This document shows positions 1 through 6,061 of a stretch of 7,768 nucleotides of DNA, one piece after another. Each line of letters begins with the position of its first letter. Within the stretch, counting starts at the first letter, position 1. The stretch is taken from the NCBI GenBank assembly GCA_013003805.1, contig JABDII010000309.1:1-7768 (forward strand), written 5' to 3'. The notes below the pieces were generated by a model that saw only the letters and a list, made by a program, of their open reading frames with translations, was not told the DNA's origin and did no database searches. A program made the translations under genes and the position numbers. The stretch comes from Gemmatimonadales bacterium. Its GTDB lineage: Bacteria > Gemmatimonadota > Gemmatimonadetes > Gemmatimonadales > GWC2-71-9.

Positions 1-12
1 ATTCAGGGGTGT

Positions 13-35
13 CTCGGGCGCTGGGAGCGTCCGAG
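13..35. other. Strong stem-loop upstream of the first small gene
   Basis: The arms CTCGGGCGCT (13-22) and AGCGTCCGAG (26-35) pair over 10 positions with one G-U wobble and a GGG loop. No T-run follows on either strand, so it is not a classic intrinsic terminator. It could end an upstream transcript or form a structured leader for the gene at 73. The pairing is read from the sequence; the function is unknown. Confidence 0.45.
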
Positions 36-61
36 CGATAGATTAAAGCGACCTGTGTGTG

Positions 62-67
62 AAGGAG
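62..67 (+). promoter_or_regulatory. Ribosome binding site that sets the start of the 59-residue protein
   Basis: AAGGAG ends 5 bases before the ATG at 73. The frame is open from an alternative start at 55, but that start would lie upstream of this site, so the ATG at 73 is preferred. Confidence 0.7.
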
Positions 68-72
68 AAGGC

Positions 73-252
73 ATGACCAAACAGGATGACCGGCGCATCG
101 CAGCTCTGGCCAAGAAGAACGCCGCCAAGATCAAGCCTCCCACGCGCGAGCAGTCTGCGCAGTACGACGACACTCTCAAGCAATCGCCGGAGGAAGAGGA
201 GAGTGCCGAGACCAAGCGGCTGTTCAAAGACATGAAGCGTCGGGAGTTCTAG
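73..252 (+). CDS. Small highly charged hypothetical protein (59 aa)
   Basis: I do not recognise a family. The protein is 59 residues, very rich in Lys, Arg, Glu and Asp. A basic N-terminal half contains ALAKKNAAKIK, then an acidic patch SPEEEESAE, then a basic C-terminus ending KRREF. There is no signal peptide, membrane segment or cysteine, so it is probably cytosolic and helical or partly disordered. The start is chosen from the AAGGAG site 5 bases upstream of the ATG. It points the same way as the TerB-like gene that begins 84 bases downstream, but a GC-rich hairpin lies between them, so co-transcription is uncertain. The good ribosome binding site and protein-like composition argue for a real gene; the function is unknown. 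Confidence 0.68.
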   Translation: MTKQDDRRIAALAKKNAAKIKPPTREQSAQYDDTLKQSPEEEESAETKRLFKDMKRREF

Positions 253-265
253 ACCTCTTGGCACC

Positions 266-283
266 CCGCGCTTCCCGGCGCGG
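266..283 (+). terminator. GC-rich hairpin after the small gene, weak terminator candidate
   Basis: CCGCGC (266-271) and GCGCGG (278-283) form a perfect 6-bp stem with a 6-base loop, 14 bases after the stop codon at 252. No T-run follows, so a Rho-independent terminator is only a possibility. It may instead be a 3' stabilising structure. Confidence 0.3.
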
Positions 284-336
284 ATCGGCCATGCCCGGAT
301 CTCCACTCTTTCTTCACGCTCTTTCCTGGCGGTTTC

Positions 337-807
337 GTGCTTGACGCGATACGCAATTTCGTCTCCCAACACATCGCGCGTGCTACCCCACCGACTCCAG
401 ATGCACCGGCGCCAGCCGCCTCCCGCAACGTGCAACTCGCGGCCTGCGCACTTCTCCTCGAGTTGGCCTACGCGGACGGTGAGTTCAGCGCCTCTGAGCG
501 CGCCCACATCGAGAGCGCCCTAGATCGGCATTTCGGGCTCGACGAGGCCACCGCCGGCAAACTCGTTGAGCTGGCCGAAGCCGAACGCACCCAATCCATC
601 GACCATTTTCAGTTTACTCAGCTCATCGTGGATCAGTACGATCTGGGGCAACGGATGGTCCTCGCCGAAGTGATGTGGGGTGTGATCTTGGCCGACCAAG
701 AGATCGCGCAACACGAGGCCTATTTGATCCGCAAGCTCGCGAAGCTACTGGATCTTGAACCCGCTTACCTGTCTCAAGCACGGCAGGCCGCCGAGGGGCC
801 AGCTTGA
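337..807 (+). CDS. TerB-domain (tellurite-resistance-like) protein
   Basis: This is a 156-residue all-helical protein with a TerB-like domain from about residue 30 to 145. The characteristic paired acidic motifs are visible: LAYADGEFSASE (43-54) and VILADQEIAQHEAYLI (116-131). In this family the Asp/Glu residues of such repeats bind divalent metal. A Pro/Ala-rich linker (about 17-29) separates a short N-terminal helix from the domain. The start is a GTG with only a weak GGCGG upstream. TerB-like domains occur in tellurite and stress-response systems, but also as stand-alone cytosolic or membrane-linked proteins of unknown role. No other ter gene is in the window, so tellurite resistance should not be assumed. 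The domain call is secure and the role is not. Confidence 0.88.
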   Translation: MLDAIRNFVSQHIARATPPTPDAPAPAASRNVQLAACALLLELAYADGEFSASERAHIESALDRHFGLDEATAGKLVELAEAERTQSIDHFQFTQLIVDQYDLGQRMVLAEVMWGVILADQEIAQHEAYLIRKLAKLLDLEPAYLSQARQAAEGPA

Positions 808-848
808 CCCAGAATGTCAGAGTCGCCGCGTGTGGGACCGCTGCCGGT

Positions 849-852
849 GAGG
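849..852 (+). promoter_or_regulatory. Ribosome binding site choosing the ATG at 863
   Basis: GAGG (within GGTGAGG, 846-852) is 1 base from an ATG at 854 but 10 bases from an in-frame ATG at 863. The spacing favours 863 as the true start. Confidence 0.55.
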
Positions 853-862
853 CATGGCACAC

Positions 863-1330
863 ATGACGTCGGAACAACTCCAAGATTTGCGAGAGCTCCT
901 TTCCAGCCAACGTCTCCTCTCTCTCTCCGTGCTGATCGACGGTGCACCTTATGCCGGCCTTCTCCCATACACATTCGTCCCGGAGCACGGAGCGGTGCTG
1001 GTCCACGCGTCCAAACTCGCACGGCACACCCGCGGCCTCGAGCCAGGGGCTCGATTCAGCATGGTCATACACCGGCCTGACCGGCCGGACGCCGATCCCC
1101 TGCAGGTTCCCCGAGTGACACTCGAGGGTACGGTGGAGGTGCTCGAGAGAGGGACCGATGATTACCGCGAAGGGCAACGAAGCTACATCGCACGCTTCCC
1201 ATCAAGCGAGCAGACCTTTCAACTTGGTGATTTCAACCTCTACCATCTGCGCTTCGAGAAGGGGCGTTACGTCGGCGGCTTCGCCCGAGCCGTCAACGTC
1301 ACCGCACGGGACGTGAAACTGCTCGCCTGA
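863..1330 (+). CDS. HugZ-like / pyridoxamine 5'-phosphate oxidase-family FMN-binding protein
   Basis: This is a 155-residue protein with the split-barrel fold typical of PNPOx-like flavoproteins. The opening helix LQDLRELLSSQR is followed by the strands LSLSVLIDGAPYAGLLPYTF (19-38) and AVLVHASKLARHTRGL (44-59). The C-terminal signature YVGGFARAVNV (136-146) is typical of HugZ-like proteins, which bind FMN or heme and are annotated as heme-utilisation or general pyridoxamine-phosphate-oxidase-family proteins. It is much shorter than full HugZ proteins that carry an extra C-terminal heme-binding domain, so it is a single-domain member. An ATG at 854 would add three residues, but the ribosome binding site favours 863. 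The gene lies 55 bases after the TerB-like gene on the same strand. The substrate cannot be read from the sequence. Confidence 0.88.
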   Translation: MTSEQLQDLRELLSSQRLLSLSVLIDGAPYAGLLPYTFVPEHGAVLVHASKLARHTRGLEPGARFSMVIHRPDRPDADPLQVPRVTLEGTVEVLERGTDDYREGQRSYIARFPSSEQTFQLGDFNLYHLRFEKGRYVGGFARAVNVTARDVKLLA

Positions 1331-1347
1331 CGCCTGATCGTCAGTCG
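1324..1347. terminator. Bidirectional inverted repeat holding both stop codons of convergent genes
   Basis: CTGACG (1327-1332) and CGTCAG (1339-1344) form a perfect 6-bp stem with a 6-base loop. Two further pairs outside one mismatch extend it to 1324-1347. The left arm contains the TGA of the HugZ-like gene, and the right arm contains the TGA of the oppositely oriented acyltransferase-like gene. There is no T-run. Its position at a 10-base convergent junction suggests transcript-end formation in both directions, which is inference. Confidence 0.4.
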
Positions 1348-2906
1348 GTGGTCACCTTGGCAAGCGCCTCGAGGAGCTTGGGGTGGCGGGACGCGATCAG
1401 CGCTGCTCTTTGCTCGGAAGGCGCGTCCTTTGCCCGGAGGAAGCGCGCCAGCCGTGCCCGGTCACGGCCACTCCATGCAGGAAGATCGGGAATTAGGCAG
1501 AGCACGGGGGCGAGAGCCCGAACGGCCCGCGCCTTGGGGTCGACGCCGAGTATCCGGCCGACGCGGGTGGCTTGACGGGAGATCATGCGCTTGCGGTCCG
1601 CTCGAGCTGCGCCGGCGAGGAGGCGGCTCGCGGCGGCCGATACTCCACGGACATCCAGCGGGCAGCGGCGGCCGCCAGACAGATCCAGATATGCCTCGGT
1701 CCGGGACAGGCGGAGGAGAGTCGCGGGATCAGACCGGTAGGCTGAGTCGGCCGCCATGCGAGCTTCTTCCGCCCGCGCCAACGCCTCGACCTCAGGGTTC
1801 GTCGGTCGAAAGCCCAACTTTCGATAGAACCAGAAGGCGCCGCTCCGGATAGCCGCCGGATTCTTGCGGCCCATCCCGTATTGGGTCAGGAAGAAATAGT
1901 CGGCGCCGAGTCGGTGGTGTAGGACTCGCATAAGTTGGGCAGCGAAGTAACGGATTTCGCCGCCGCGGAACTCCGGAAACAGGTTGATCCCCAACTCACA
2001 CGATCCACCAAAGACCCCCACCGGTCCGTACGCAACTGGCACGCCGTTCTTGAACACCATGAAGCAGAAGAGCGATTCGAGCGGGCCTCTCCACTCCGAG
2101 TCCACTCCAATCAGGGCAATCCGAACCCCACGCCCACCATCGACGATGGCTGCGTCGGTACTATTGGCGTAGATGAGCGGGTAGATCTCGAGTTTGCGCG
2201 CGCACAGGGCCTGAAGTGCCAGTTCAACCAGGACGCGACCCGGTTGGCCGACAGGCGCCATGGGTCTTAGGATGACCGGCTCGAGGGGAAATCGATCCCG
2301 CTCCATCGGGGTTCGCTGGTACGCGATGCGCCGCGTCGAGAGACGCAGCTCGGCGGGTCGGGGCCCGCGGTATCTGATCGGAATGATGCAGCTCTCGAAC
2401 AGGTGGACCCTGACCGGGTCCGGCAGGCCGGAGCGTTCCAGCAGCGCCACGAGGAACGCCAGGTCGGTGGCGCCGGCTGGCCGGCTCTGCTGGAACCAGT
2501 CCTCAAGCCCCATGCGCTCGTCGGCCAGGCCATCGCCTTCCGCCGGGTGCACCACCAGGCCGAGAGTGCGGGTCAAGGTCTCATGGTCATCGAGTCCGTC
2601 CCAGTGGATCTCCTGTGCATTCGGCGCGATTGCCAACAACCGGCGCACCACGCCGTAGGAGTATTCGTACACGACATCGGTCAAAGGCAGGTGTGGGATG
2701 AGCCGTTCGACGCCACGGCGTACGGCAGGGTTGTCTGGGTAGGCGCTAAGGAACTCAAGAACCTCGCCGAGGAGTGAGCGCTCGCGCCGACGCCAGCGTG
2801 GAACACCGGCAATCTCGTCCAAGAGCCGGACCTTGGTACCGGCCGCGTGCCTCCCGAAGGTGCGGGAGGTGCGATGAAGATCGTTAACGAGACCGTCAGG
2901 TTTCAT
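1341..2906 (-). CDS. Large GNAT-like acyltransferase-domain protein, function unknown
   Basis: This is a 521-residue protein with a probable GNAT-fold core at about residues 278-370. The strand pair FCFMVFKNGVPVAYGPVGVF (280-299) resembles beta strands 3-4. LFPEFRGGE (309-317) sits where the acetyl-CoA pyrophosphate loop (R/Q-x-x-G-x-G/A) is expected, in a divergent form. AAIRSGAFWFYRKLGFRP (351-368) matches the typical GNAT ending in which a Tyr precedes a Leu-Gly-Phe turn. About 275 mostly helical residues precede the core and about 150 Arg/Ala-rich residues follow it; I recognise neither. There is no signal peptide or membrane segment. The ATG start lies 2 bases from the palindrome CTCACGTGAG and has no well-spaced Shine-Dalgarno sequence. 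It diverges from the sulfotransferase at 3042. N- or O-acylation of a glycan or lipid substrate is possible but unproven. The gene call is firm and the domain call moderate. Confidence 0.8.
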   Translation of the reverse strand: MKPDGLVNDLHRTSRTFGRHAAGTKVRLLDEIAGVPRWRRRERSLLGEVLEFLSAYPDNPAVRRGVERLIPHLPLTDVVYEYSYGVVRRLLAIAPNAQEIHWDGLDDHETLTRTLGLVVHPAEGDGLADERMGLEDWFQQSRPAGATDLAFLVALLERSGLPDPVRVHLFESCIIPIRYRGPRPAELRLSTRRIAYQRTPMERDRFPLEPVILRPMAPVGQPGRVLVELALQALCARKLEIYPLIYANSTDAAIVDGGRGVRIALIGVDSEWRGPLESLFCFMVFKNGVPVAYGPVGVFGGSCELGINLFPEFRGGEIRYFAAQLMRVLHHRLGADYFFLTQYGMGRKNPAAIRSGAFWFYRKLGFRPTNPEVEALARAEEARMAADSAYRSDPATLLRLSRTEAYLDLSGGRRCPLDVRGVSAAASRLLAGAARADRKRMISRQATRVGRILGVDPKARAVRALAPVLCLIPDLPAWSGRDRARLARFLRAKDAPSEQRAALIASRHPKLLEALAKVTTD

Positions 2907-2908
2907 TG

Positions 2909-2918
2909 CTCACGTGAG
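2909..2918. promoter_or_regulatory. 10-bp perfect palindrome next to the acyltransferase-like start
   Basis: CTCACGTGAG is its own reverse complement and lies 2 bases upstream of the minus-strand ATG at 2906. It could be an operator half-site pair or chance. Its position over the expected ribosome binding region would allow repression. No second copy was noticed in the window. Confidence 0.25.
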
Positions 2919-2961
2919 ATCGTGATGGGGACATCTGACACACGACCGTTGCAGAGCTCGC

Positions 2962-2990
2962 TTGCCGTCCTGTGCGCGGAGACATACAGT
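2962..2990 (+). promoter_or_regulatory. Candidate sigma-70-type promoter for the first sulfotransferase
   Basis: TTGCCG (2962-2967, 4 of 6 to the -35 consensus) and TACAGT (2985-2990, 4 of 6 to the -10 consensus) are separated by 17 bases. They lie about 50 bases before the sulfotransferase start, in the divergent intergenic region. The match is modest and could be chance in a 135-base gap. Confidence 0.25.
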
Positions 2991-3027
2991 CCTTGGGTGT
3001 CCCGGCATACTCCTGGAGCAGCGCGCG

Positions 3028-3045
3028 ATGGACTCTGATTCATGA
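3028..3045 (+). CDS. Five-codon leader mini-ORF overlapping the sulfotransferase start
   Basis: ATG at 3028 begins the mini-ORF MDSDS, which ends at TGA 3043-3045. GGAG at 3015-3018 lies 9 bases before this ATG, which is good ribosome-binding spacing. The sulfotransferase ATG at 3042 has no such site at a suitable distance. The stop and the next start share the four bases ATGA, the classic arrangement for translational coupling. Whether the peptide is made is inference; it may simply load ribosomes for the next gene. Confidence 0.4.
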   Translation: MDSDS

Positions 3046-3830
3046 ACACGAGACCCGCGCGGAGCTCCCCGGCCTTTGCTTTCTTCAGAACGAAGAGGCA
3101 CCACACGTACTTGTACGTAAGTTACCACAAGTGCGCCACGCTGTTTACGGCGCGGGTTGTGCGGGCCGTGTGCGCCGCCCAGGGGCTTCGCACGGCCACT
3201 TTCGATTCGCGGCATCGCAAGGTGGGGCGATTGGCACTACGGTCGAACGACTTCCTCCTGCTCACAGATTACTCGAGTAGCATGCTGGACCTCAATACGG
3301 TCGATGGGCGCGGCTTTCACGTCATTCGGGATCCGCGTGATATCCTGGTGTCTATGTATTTCTCACATCGGGATAGTCACCGAGTCAATCACGCCGAGAT
3401 CAGGCGCAATCGGCGGAAACTGGCCAAGTTGGATCTGCTCGGGGGGTTGACCTATCTCATGGAGGAATCACGGTTCTTCCAGAGAATCATGCGAGAGTTG
3501 GCCGCTTGGGACTACGACACTGAGCGTTTCTATGAGACGTCTTTTGAACGACTGACCACGGATCCAGAGAAGGAGTTCGAAGCGATCTTCACCTTTTTGG
3601 GGATCCTAGTCGAGCAGAGCGACCTGAACACCATCATTCAGCAGAACAGCTTCGAGACCCTGAAGGCGGATTGGCGGGCGAGAAACCCCGGAACAGACAT
3701 CAATCATTATCGGAGCGGTGTGGCAGGAGACTGGAAGAATCACCTGGCCGGAGAGCCGAAGACGGTATTCCGCCAGCGCTACGGTGACCTCTTGATCAAG
3801 CTCGGGTACGAAAAGAGCATGAACTGGTGA
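3042..3830 (+). CDS. Sulfotransferase-domain protein (PAPS-dependent type), first of two
   Basis: This 262-residue protein should transfer sulfate from PAPS to a hydroxyl or amine. The three expected regions are visible. The 5'-phosphosulfate loop is SYHKCATLF (27-35), with Lys30 in the catalytic position but a divergent form of the usual PKSGTTW. The 3'-phosphate site is VIRDPRDILVS (94-104), with Arg96 and Ser104. The C-terminal RSGVAGDWKNHL (224-235) matches the R-x-G-x-x-G-D-W-K-N motif that closes over PAPS. There is no signal peptide, so it is cytosolic like classical sulfotransferases. The preceding in-frame codon region has a stop at 3036-3038, so ATG 3042 is the earliest start. A five-codon ORF with its own GGAG overlaps this start. 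Part of the gene is only about 50% GC (3481-3600). The acceptor is unknown; the neighbouring glycan genes suggest a sugar or glycolipid. Confidence 0.9.
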   Translation: MNTRPARSSPAFAFFRTKRHHTYLYVSYHKCATLFTARVVRAVCAAQGLRTATFDSRHRKVGRLALRSNDFLLLTDYSSSMLDLNTVDGRGFHVIRDPRDILVSMYFSHRDSHRVNHAEIRRNRRKLAKLDLLGGLTYLMEESRFFQRIMRELAAWDYDTERFYETSFERLTTDPEKEFEAIFTFLGILVEQSDLNTIIQQNSFETLKADWRARNPGTDINHYRSGVAGDWKNHLAGEPKTVFRQRYGDLLIKLGYEKSMNW

Positions 3831-3885
3831 TTGCTGCCAGCACCTTGCCTCGCCGACTAACTCACGCCTCCCTCCCCACTCCGTC

Positions 3886-5010
3886 CTACTCCTGCAGCAG
3901 CCTCGAGACCGCCTGCCCGCTCTCTCGCCAGCTGTGCCGCCGCGCAACCAGCGTATGTGCAGCGTTCCCATAGGCGTGCCGCCGTTCCGTATCGCGGAGT
4001 AACCCAACCACGTGCTCGCAGAAGTCTCGCTCATTGGAGGCCACGAGTTCCCGCATCCGATCATCGAGCTGGAGCCCGTTGGAGGCCAGTGGAGTCATCA
4101 CAACGGGCCGGCCAGCCGCCCACGCTTCCAGAACTTTGTTCTTGACTCCGGTGCCACGTCGCATGGGTGCAATAGCGAGCCACGCTTCCTGAAGGACGGC
4201 CGCCATATCCGCTACATCCGAACGCACTTCCACTCCGGGAAGGCCCCGCAGTGCGAGGATCCGTCGTCTCGGGTTCCTCCCGACGATGAGGAATCGTGCA
4301 TTGGCCACCTCCCGCTGGATCGCGGGCCACATACGCCGGACGAAATATCGGACGGCATCGATGTTGGCGTAGTACGAGAGCGTTCCGGTGAAGGCAATCG
4401 TGGGCCGAGAGCTTTCGGCGTCGAATCTGGGCGATGGCTGGGGGTGAACTCCGTTTGGGATGAGCACCACGCGCTTGGTACCCGACACCGTCTCGAGGGC
4501 TCGTGCGTCGCGTTGCCCTGCAACGATGGTGGCATCGAGCGAGCGGACCACTCGGCGTTCATATCGGGCATACCACAGGGCCCGGCCGATCGACCATGGC
4601 GTGTGCCGAACCGCGCGAAGCCATTCGAGGGTTCCACAATCGATCCGGTCAGCCACGGCGTGAGGGAAGCCGTCGCGATTGAACGCCAAGAACTCGGCGC
4701 CATTCCAGAGGAGGGCCGCCGCTGGATTTTGGCTTGCGAGCACCGTGTCAACCGCCTGAATCAAGGGTCTCATGTCCGCTCGCCGGCGAGGGACGGGAGT
4801 CCAACGCTCAGCGAGAGGGACCGCGATGACCTCGTGGGGATCCGAGGCCGTCCATGGAATGGCATCGCGATCCAGCGCGCACGCCGCGATGAGGGTGACA
4901 TCCCACTCAGTCGCGAGGTGCTCGAGGAGATGCGCGGCCCTTAGGGAGAACCCGCCGCGAAGCGGCCACGGAGCTACCCCGGTCACGGCCAGGAGCCGTC
5001 TGCGAGTCAT
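3886..5010 (-). CDS. GT4-family glycosyltransferase
   Basis: This is a 374-residue retaining glycosyltransferase of the GT-B fold. The N-terminal acceptor domain has the opening strand LLAVTGVAPWPLRGGFSLRA (6-25), with a Gly-Gly loop and a downstream helix. The C-terminal nucleotide-sugar domain begins at LIPNGV (183-188). It continues with the strand and loop IAFTGTLSYYANIDAVRYF (205-223) and ends in RRGTGVKNKVLEAWAAGRPV (284-303), where Glu295 is the conserved ribose-binding acid. The first Glu of the E-x7-E pair is replaced, as in GT4 members of the exosortase/PEP-CTERM-linked sugar transferase type, which this resembles. It is the last gene of the minus-strand group and lies 128 bases after the second sulfotransferase, with its own possible -10 element. 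It probably adds a sugar to a lipid-linked glycan in the cytosol; donor and acceptor are unknown. Confidence 0.92.
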   Translation of the reverse strand: MTRRRLLAVTGVAPWPLRGGFSLRAAHLLEHLATEWDVTLIAACALDRDAIPWTASDPHEVIAVPLAERWTPVPRRRADMRPLIQAVDTVLASQNPAAALLWNGAEFLAFNRDGFPHAVADRIDCGTLEWLRAVRHTPWSIGRALWYARYERRVVRSLDATIVAGQRDARALETVSGTKRVVLIPNGVHPQPSPRFDAESSRPTIAFTGTLSYYANIDAVRYFVRRMWPAIQREVANARFLIVGRNPRRRILALRGLPGVEVRSDVADMAAVLQEAWLAIAPMRRGTGVKNKVLEAWAAGRPVVMTPLASNGLQLDDRMRELVASNERDFCEHVVGLLRDTERRHAYGNAAHTLVARRHSWRESGQAVSRLLQE

Positions 5011-5031
5011 GGTCCCCCGTCCCAGCCGGCG

Positions 5032-5037
5032 ATTATG
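5032..5037 (-). promoter_or_regulatory. Candidate -10 element for the GT4 gene
   Basis: Read on the minus strand this is CATAAT, 5 of 6 to TATAAT, 21 bases before the GT4 ATG. No convincing -35 hexamer lies 16-18 bases upstream. It is the most AT-rich spot in a GC-rich gap, which supports a separate promoter for the GT4 gene, weakly. Confidence 0.28.
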
Positions 5038-5069
5038 CTAGCCCGGTCCATGGCACTCGGCAGTCGGTA

Positions 5070-5083
5070 CCGGAGTTCTCCGG
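5070..5083. other. Short palindromic hairpin between second sulfotransferase and GT4 genes
   Basis: CCGGAG-TT-CTCCGG is a perfect 6-bp inverted repeat, likely forming 5 pairs with a GTTC tetraloop. It lies midway in the 128-base gap inside the minus-strand group. No T-run follows on the minus strand. It could be a processing or attenuation structure, or an operator for the GT4 gene. Confidence 0.3.
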
Positions 5084-5138
5084 CCCCGATCCAGAGCGTG
5101 CGATTCGGCATTGATGCTCCCCAGATCCTCAATCGCGT

Positions 5139-6035
5139 CTACCGCTTCTTCGGGAGGTATCCTGCCAACTCCATGACCGGACCGAATTCCTGCTCGATCC
5201 GTGACACCAGCGTAGGATCAACCTCTCGCCGCCAGCTATCGATCTCGCCAACCCGTACGAAGCGACCCTTCCCCAACGCTCGGCCACGGTACGCTTCCGC
5301 GCCATGCTCTTCCTCGAGCTGTTGCATAGCGTCAAAGCTCCCCCGCTCTCCTGCGTGGTCCAGATCCTCTGCATGACGGGTCACGTCGAGGAACGTCATG
5401 AGACGCTCCAAGGCCGCTCGCCTATCCTGGACGAGAGCCTCGTACCTCACAATCACGATGCGCGGATCGCGTTCCGCTTCTGTCATTGCTTCCCGGACTT
5501 GACGATCCCAGCGGATGAGGTCCCGATTCCACACGGTGAAGCAGCCACTCATGGTCATGTATTGAGACAAGAACGATCCCAGGGTCATGTGGGTGTCGTC
5601 GAAGATCACCTGGTACATATGCCACAAGGACGGGAGCACGGCCCGCGGGTCTCTCACCAGATAGATGATCTTGGGATACAGGTCCCGGTAGTTGGGGTAC
5701 TCGTTCCGGAAGATGCGGGGGTCTGGCAGGCGGCGATGCTTCGCGATGTGGTGATCGTTCCCGTGAACGTAAGGGACGTACTTCCGCACGTTCATGAGGG
5801 TCACGTCTTCGGTATGATCGCGAAATAGCGCGATCGCCAACATATAGGCCAACCACGTATTGCCGGACTTGGGATGTCCGACCAGGAACGCGTCGGTTGG
5901 ACGGAGCGACCGGCGAAACCACCCTCTCCAGATCCGGCGGCGTGCGTCGTAGTATCCTAGCCGTCGCTTCCACCGTTTGAGCCAGAGCTTGGCCGCGCTG
6001 GAGCCTGCGGGCTTGGGTGGAGCGGTACGTGTCAT
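5139..6035 (-). CDS. Sulfotransferase-domain protein (PAPS-dependent type), second of two
   Basis: This 298-residue sulfotransferase has textbook motifs. The 5'-phosphosulfate loop is GHPKSGNTWL (53-62), with catalytic Lys56. The 3'-phosphate site is IIYLVRDPRAVLPS (123-136), with Arg128 and Ser136. The C-terminal RVGEIDSWRREV (261-272) is a variant of the R-x-G-x-x-G-x-W PAPS-closing motif. Residues 16-45 are strongly basic and aromatic and could attach the protein to the inner membrane face. The frame stays open upstream to 6320, but the extra 95 residues overlap the GT2 gene and look unlike protein, so ATG 6035, 26 bases after the GT2 stop, is chosen. No strong Shine-Dalgarno site is seen, so coupling to GT2 translation is plausible. 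It has little evident sequence likeness to the first sulfotransferase outside the motifs, which suggests a different acceptor position. Confidence 0.92.
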   Translation of the reverse strand: MTRTAPPKPAGSSAAKLWLKRWKRRLGYYDARRRIWRGWFRRSLRPTDAFLVGHPKSGNTWLAYMLAIALFRDHTEDVTLMNVRKYVPYVHGNDHHIAKHRRLPDPRIFRNEYPNYRDLYPKIIYLVRDPRAVLPSLWHMYQVIFDDTHMTLGSFLSQYMTMSGCFTVWNRDLIRWDRQVREAMTEAERDPRIVIVRYEALVQDRRAALERLMTFLDVTRHAEDLDHAGERGSFDAMQQLEEEHGAEAYRGRALGKGRFVRVGEIDSWRREVDPTLVSRIEQEFGPVMELAGYLPKKR

Positions 6036-6061
6036 GACGATATCCGATCGTTCGACGCCGC

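Noticed and set aside
337..807. Tellurite-resistance operon
   Set aside because: Only a TerB-like domain is present; no terA, terC, terD, terE or terZ-like genes are in the window, and TerB domains occur in many other settings.
623..1177. 184-codon minus-strand frame across the TerB-like and HugZ-like genes
   Set aside because: It spans two supported genes and their gap on the opposite strand, and its translation is not recognisable as a protein family.
4012..4944. 310-codon open frame on the plus strand opposite the GT4 gene
   Set aside because: It lies wholly inside a well-supported glycosyltransferase gene and its translation has no recognisable domain. Long antisense frames are common in high-GC coding DNA.
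5304..5828. 174-codon plus-strand frame opposite the second sulfotransferase
   Set aside because: Its His/Val-rich translation is the mirror of sulfotransferase codons, with no ribosome binding site or domain seen.
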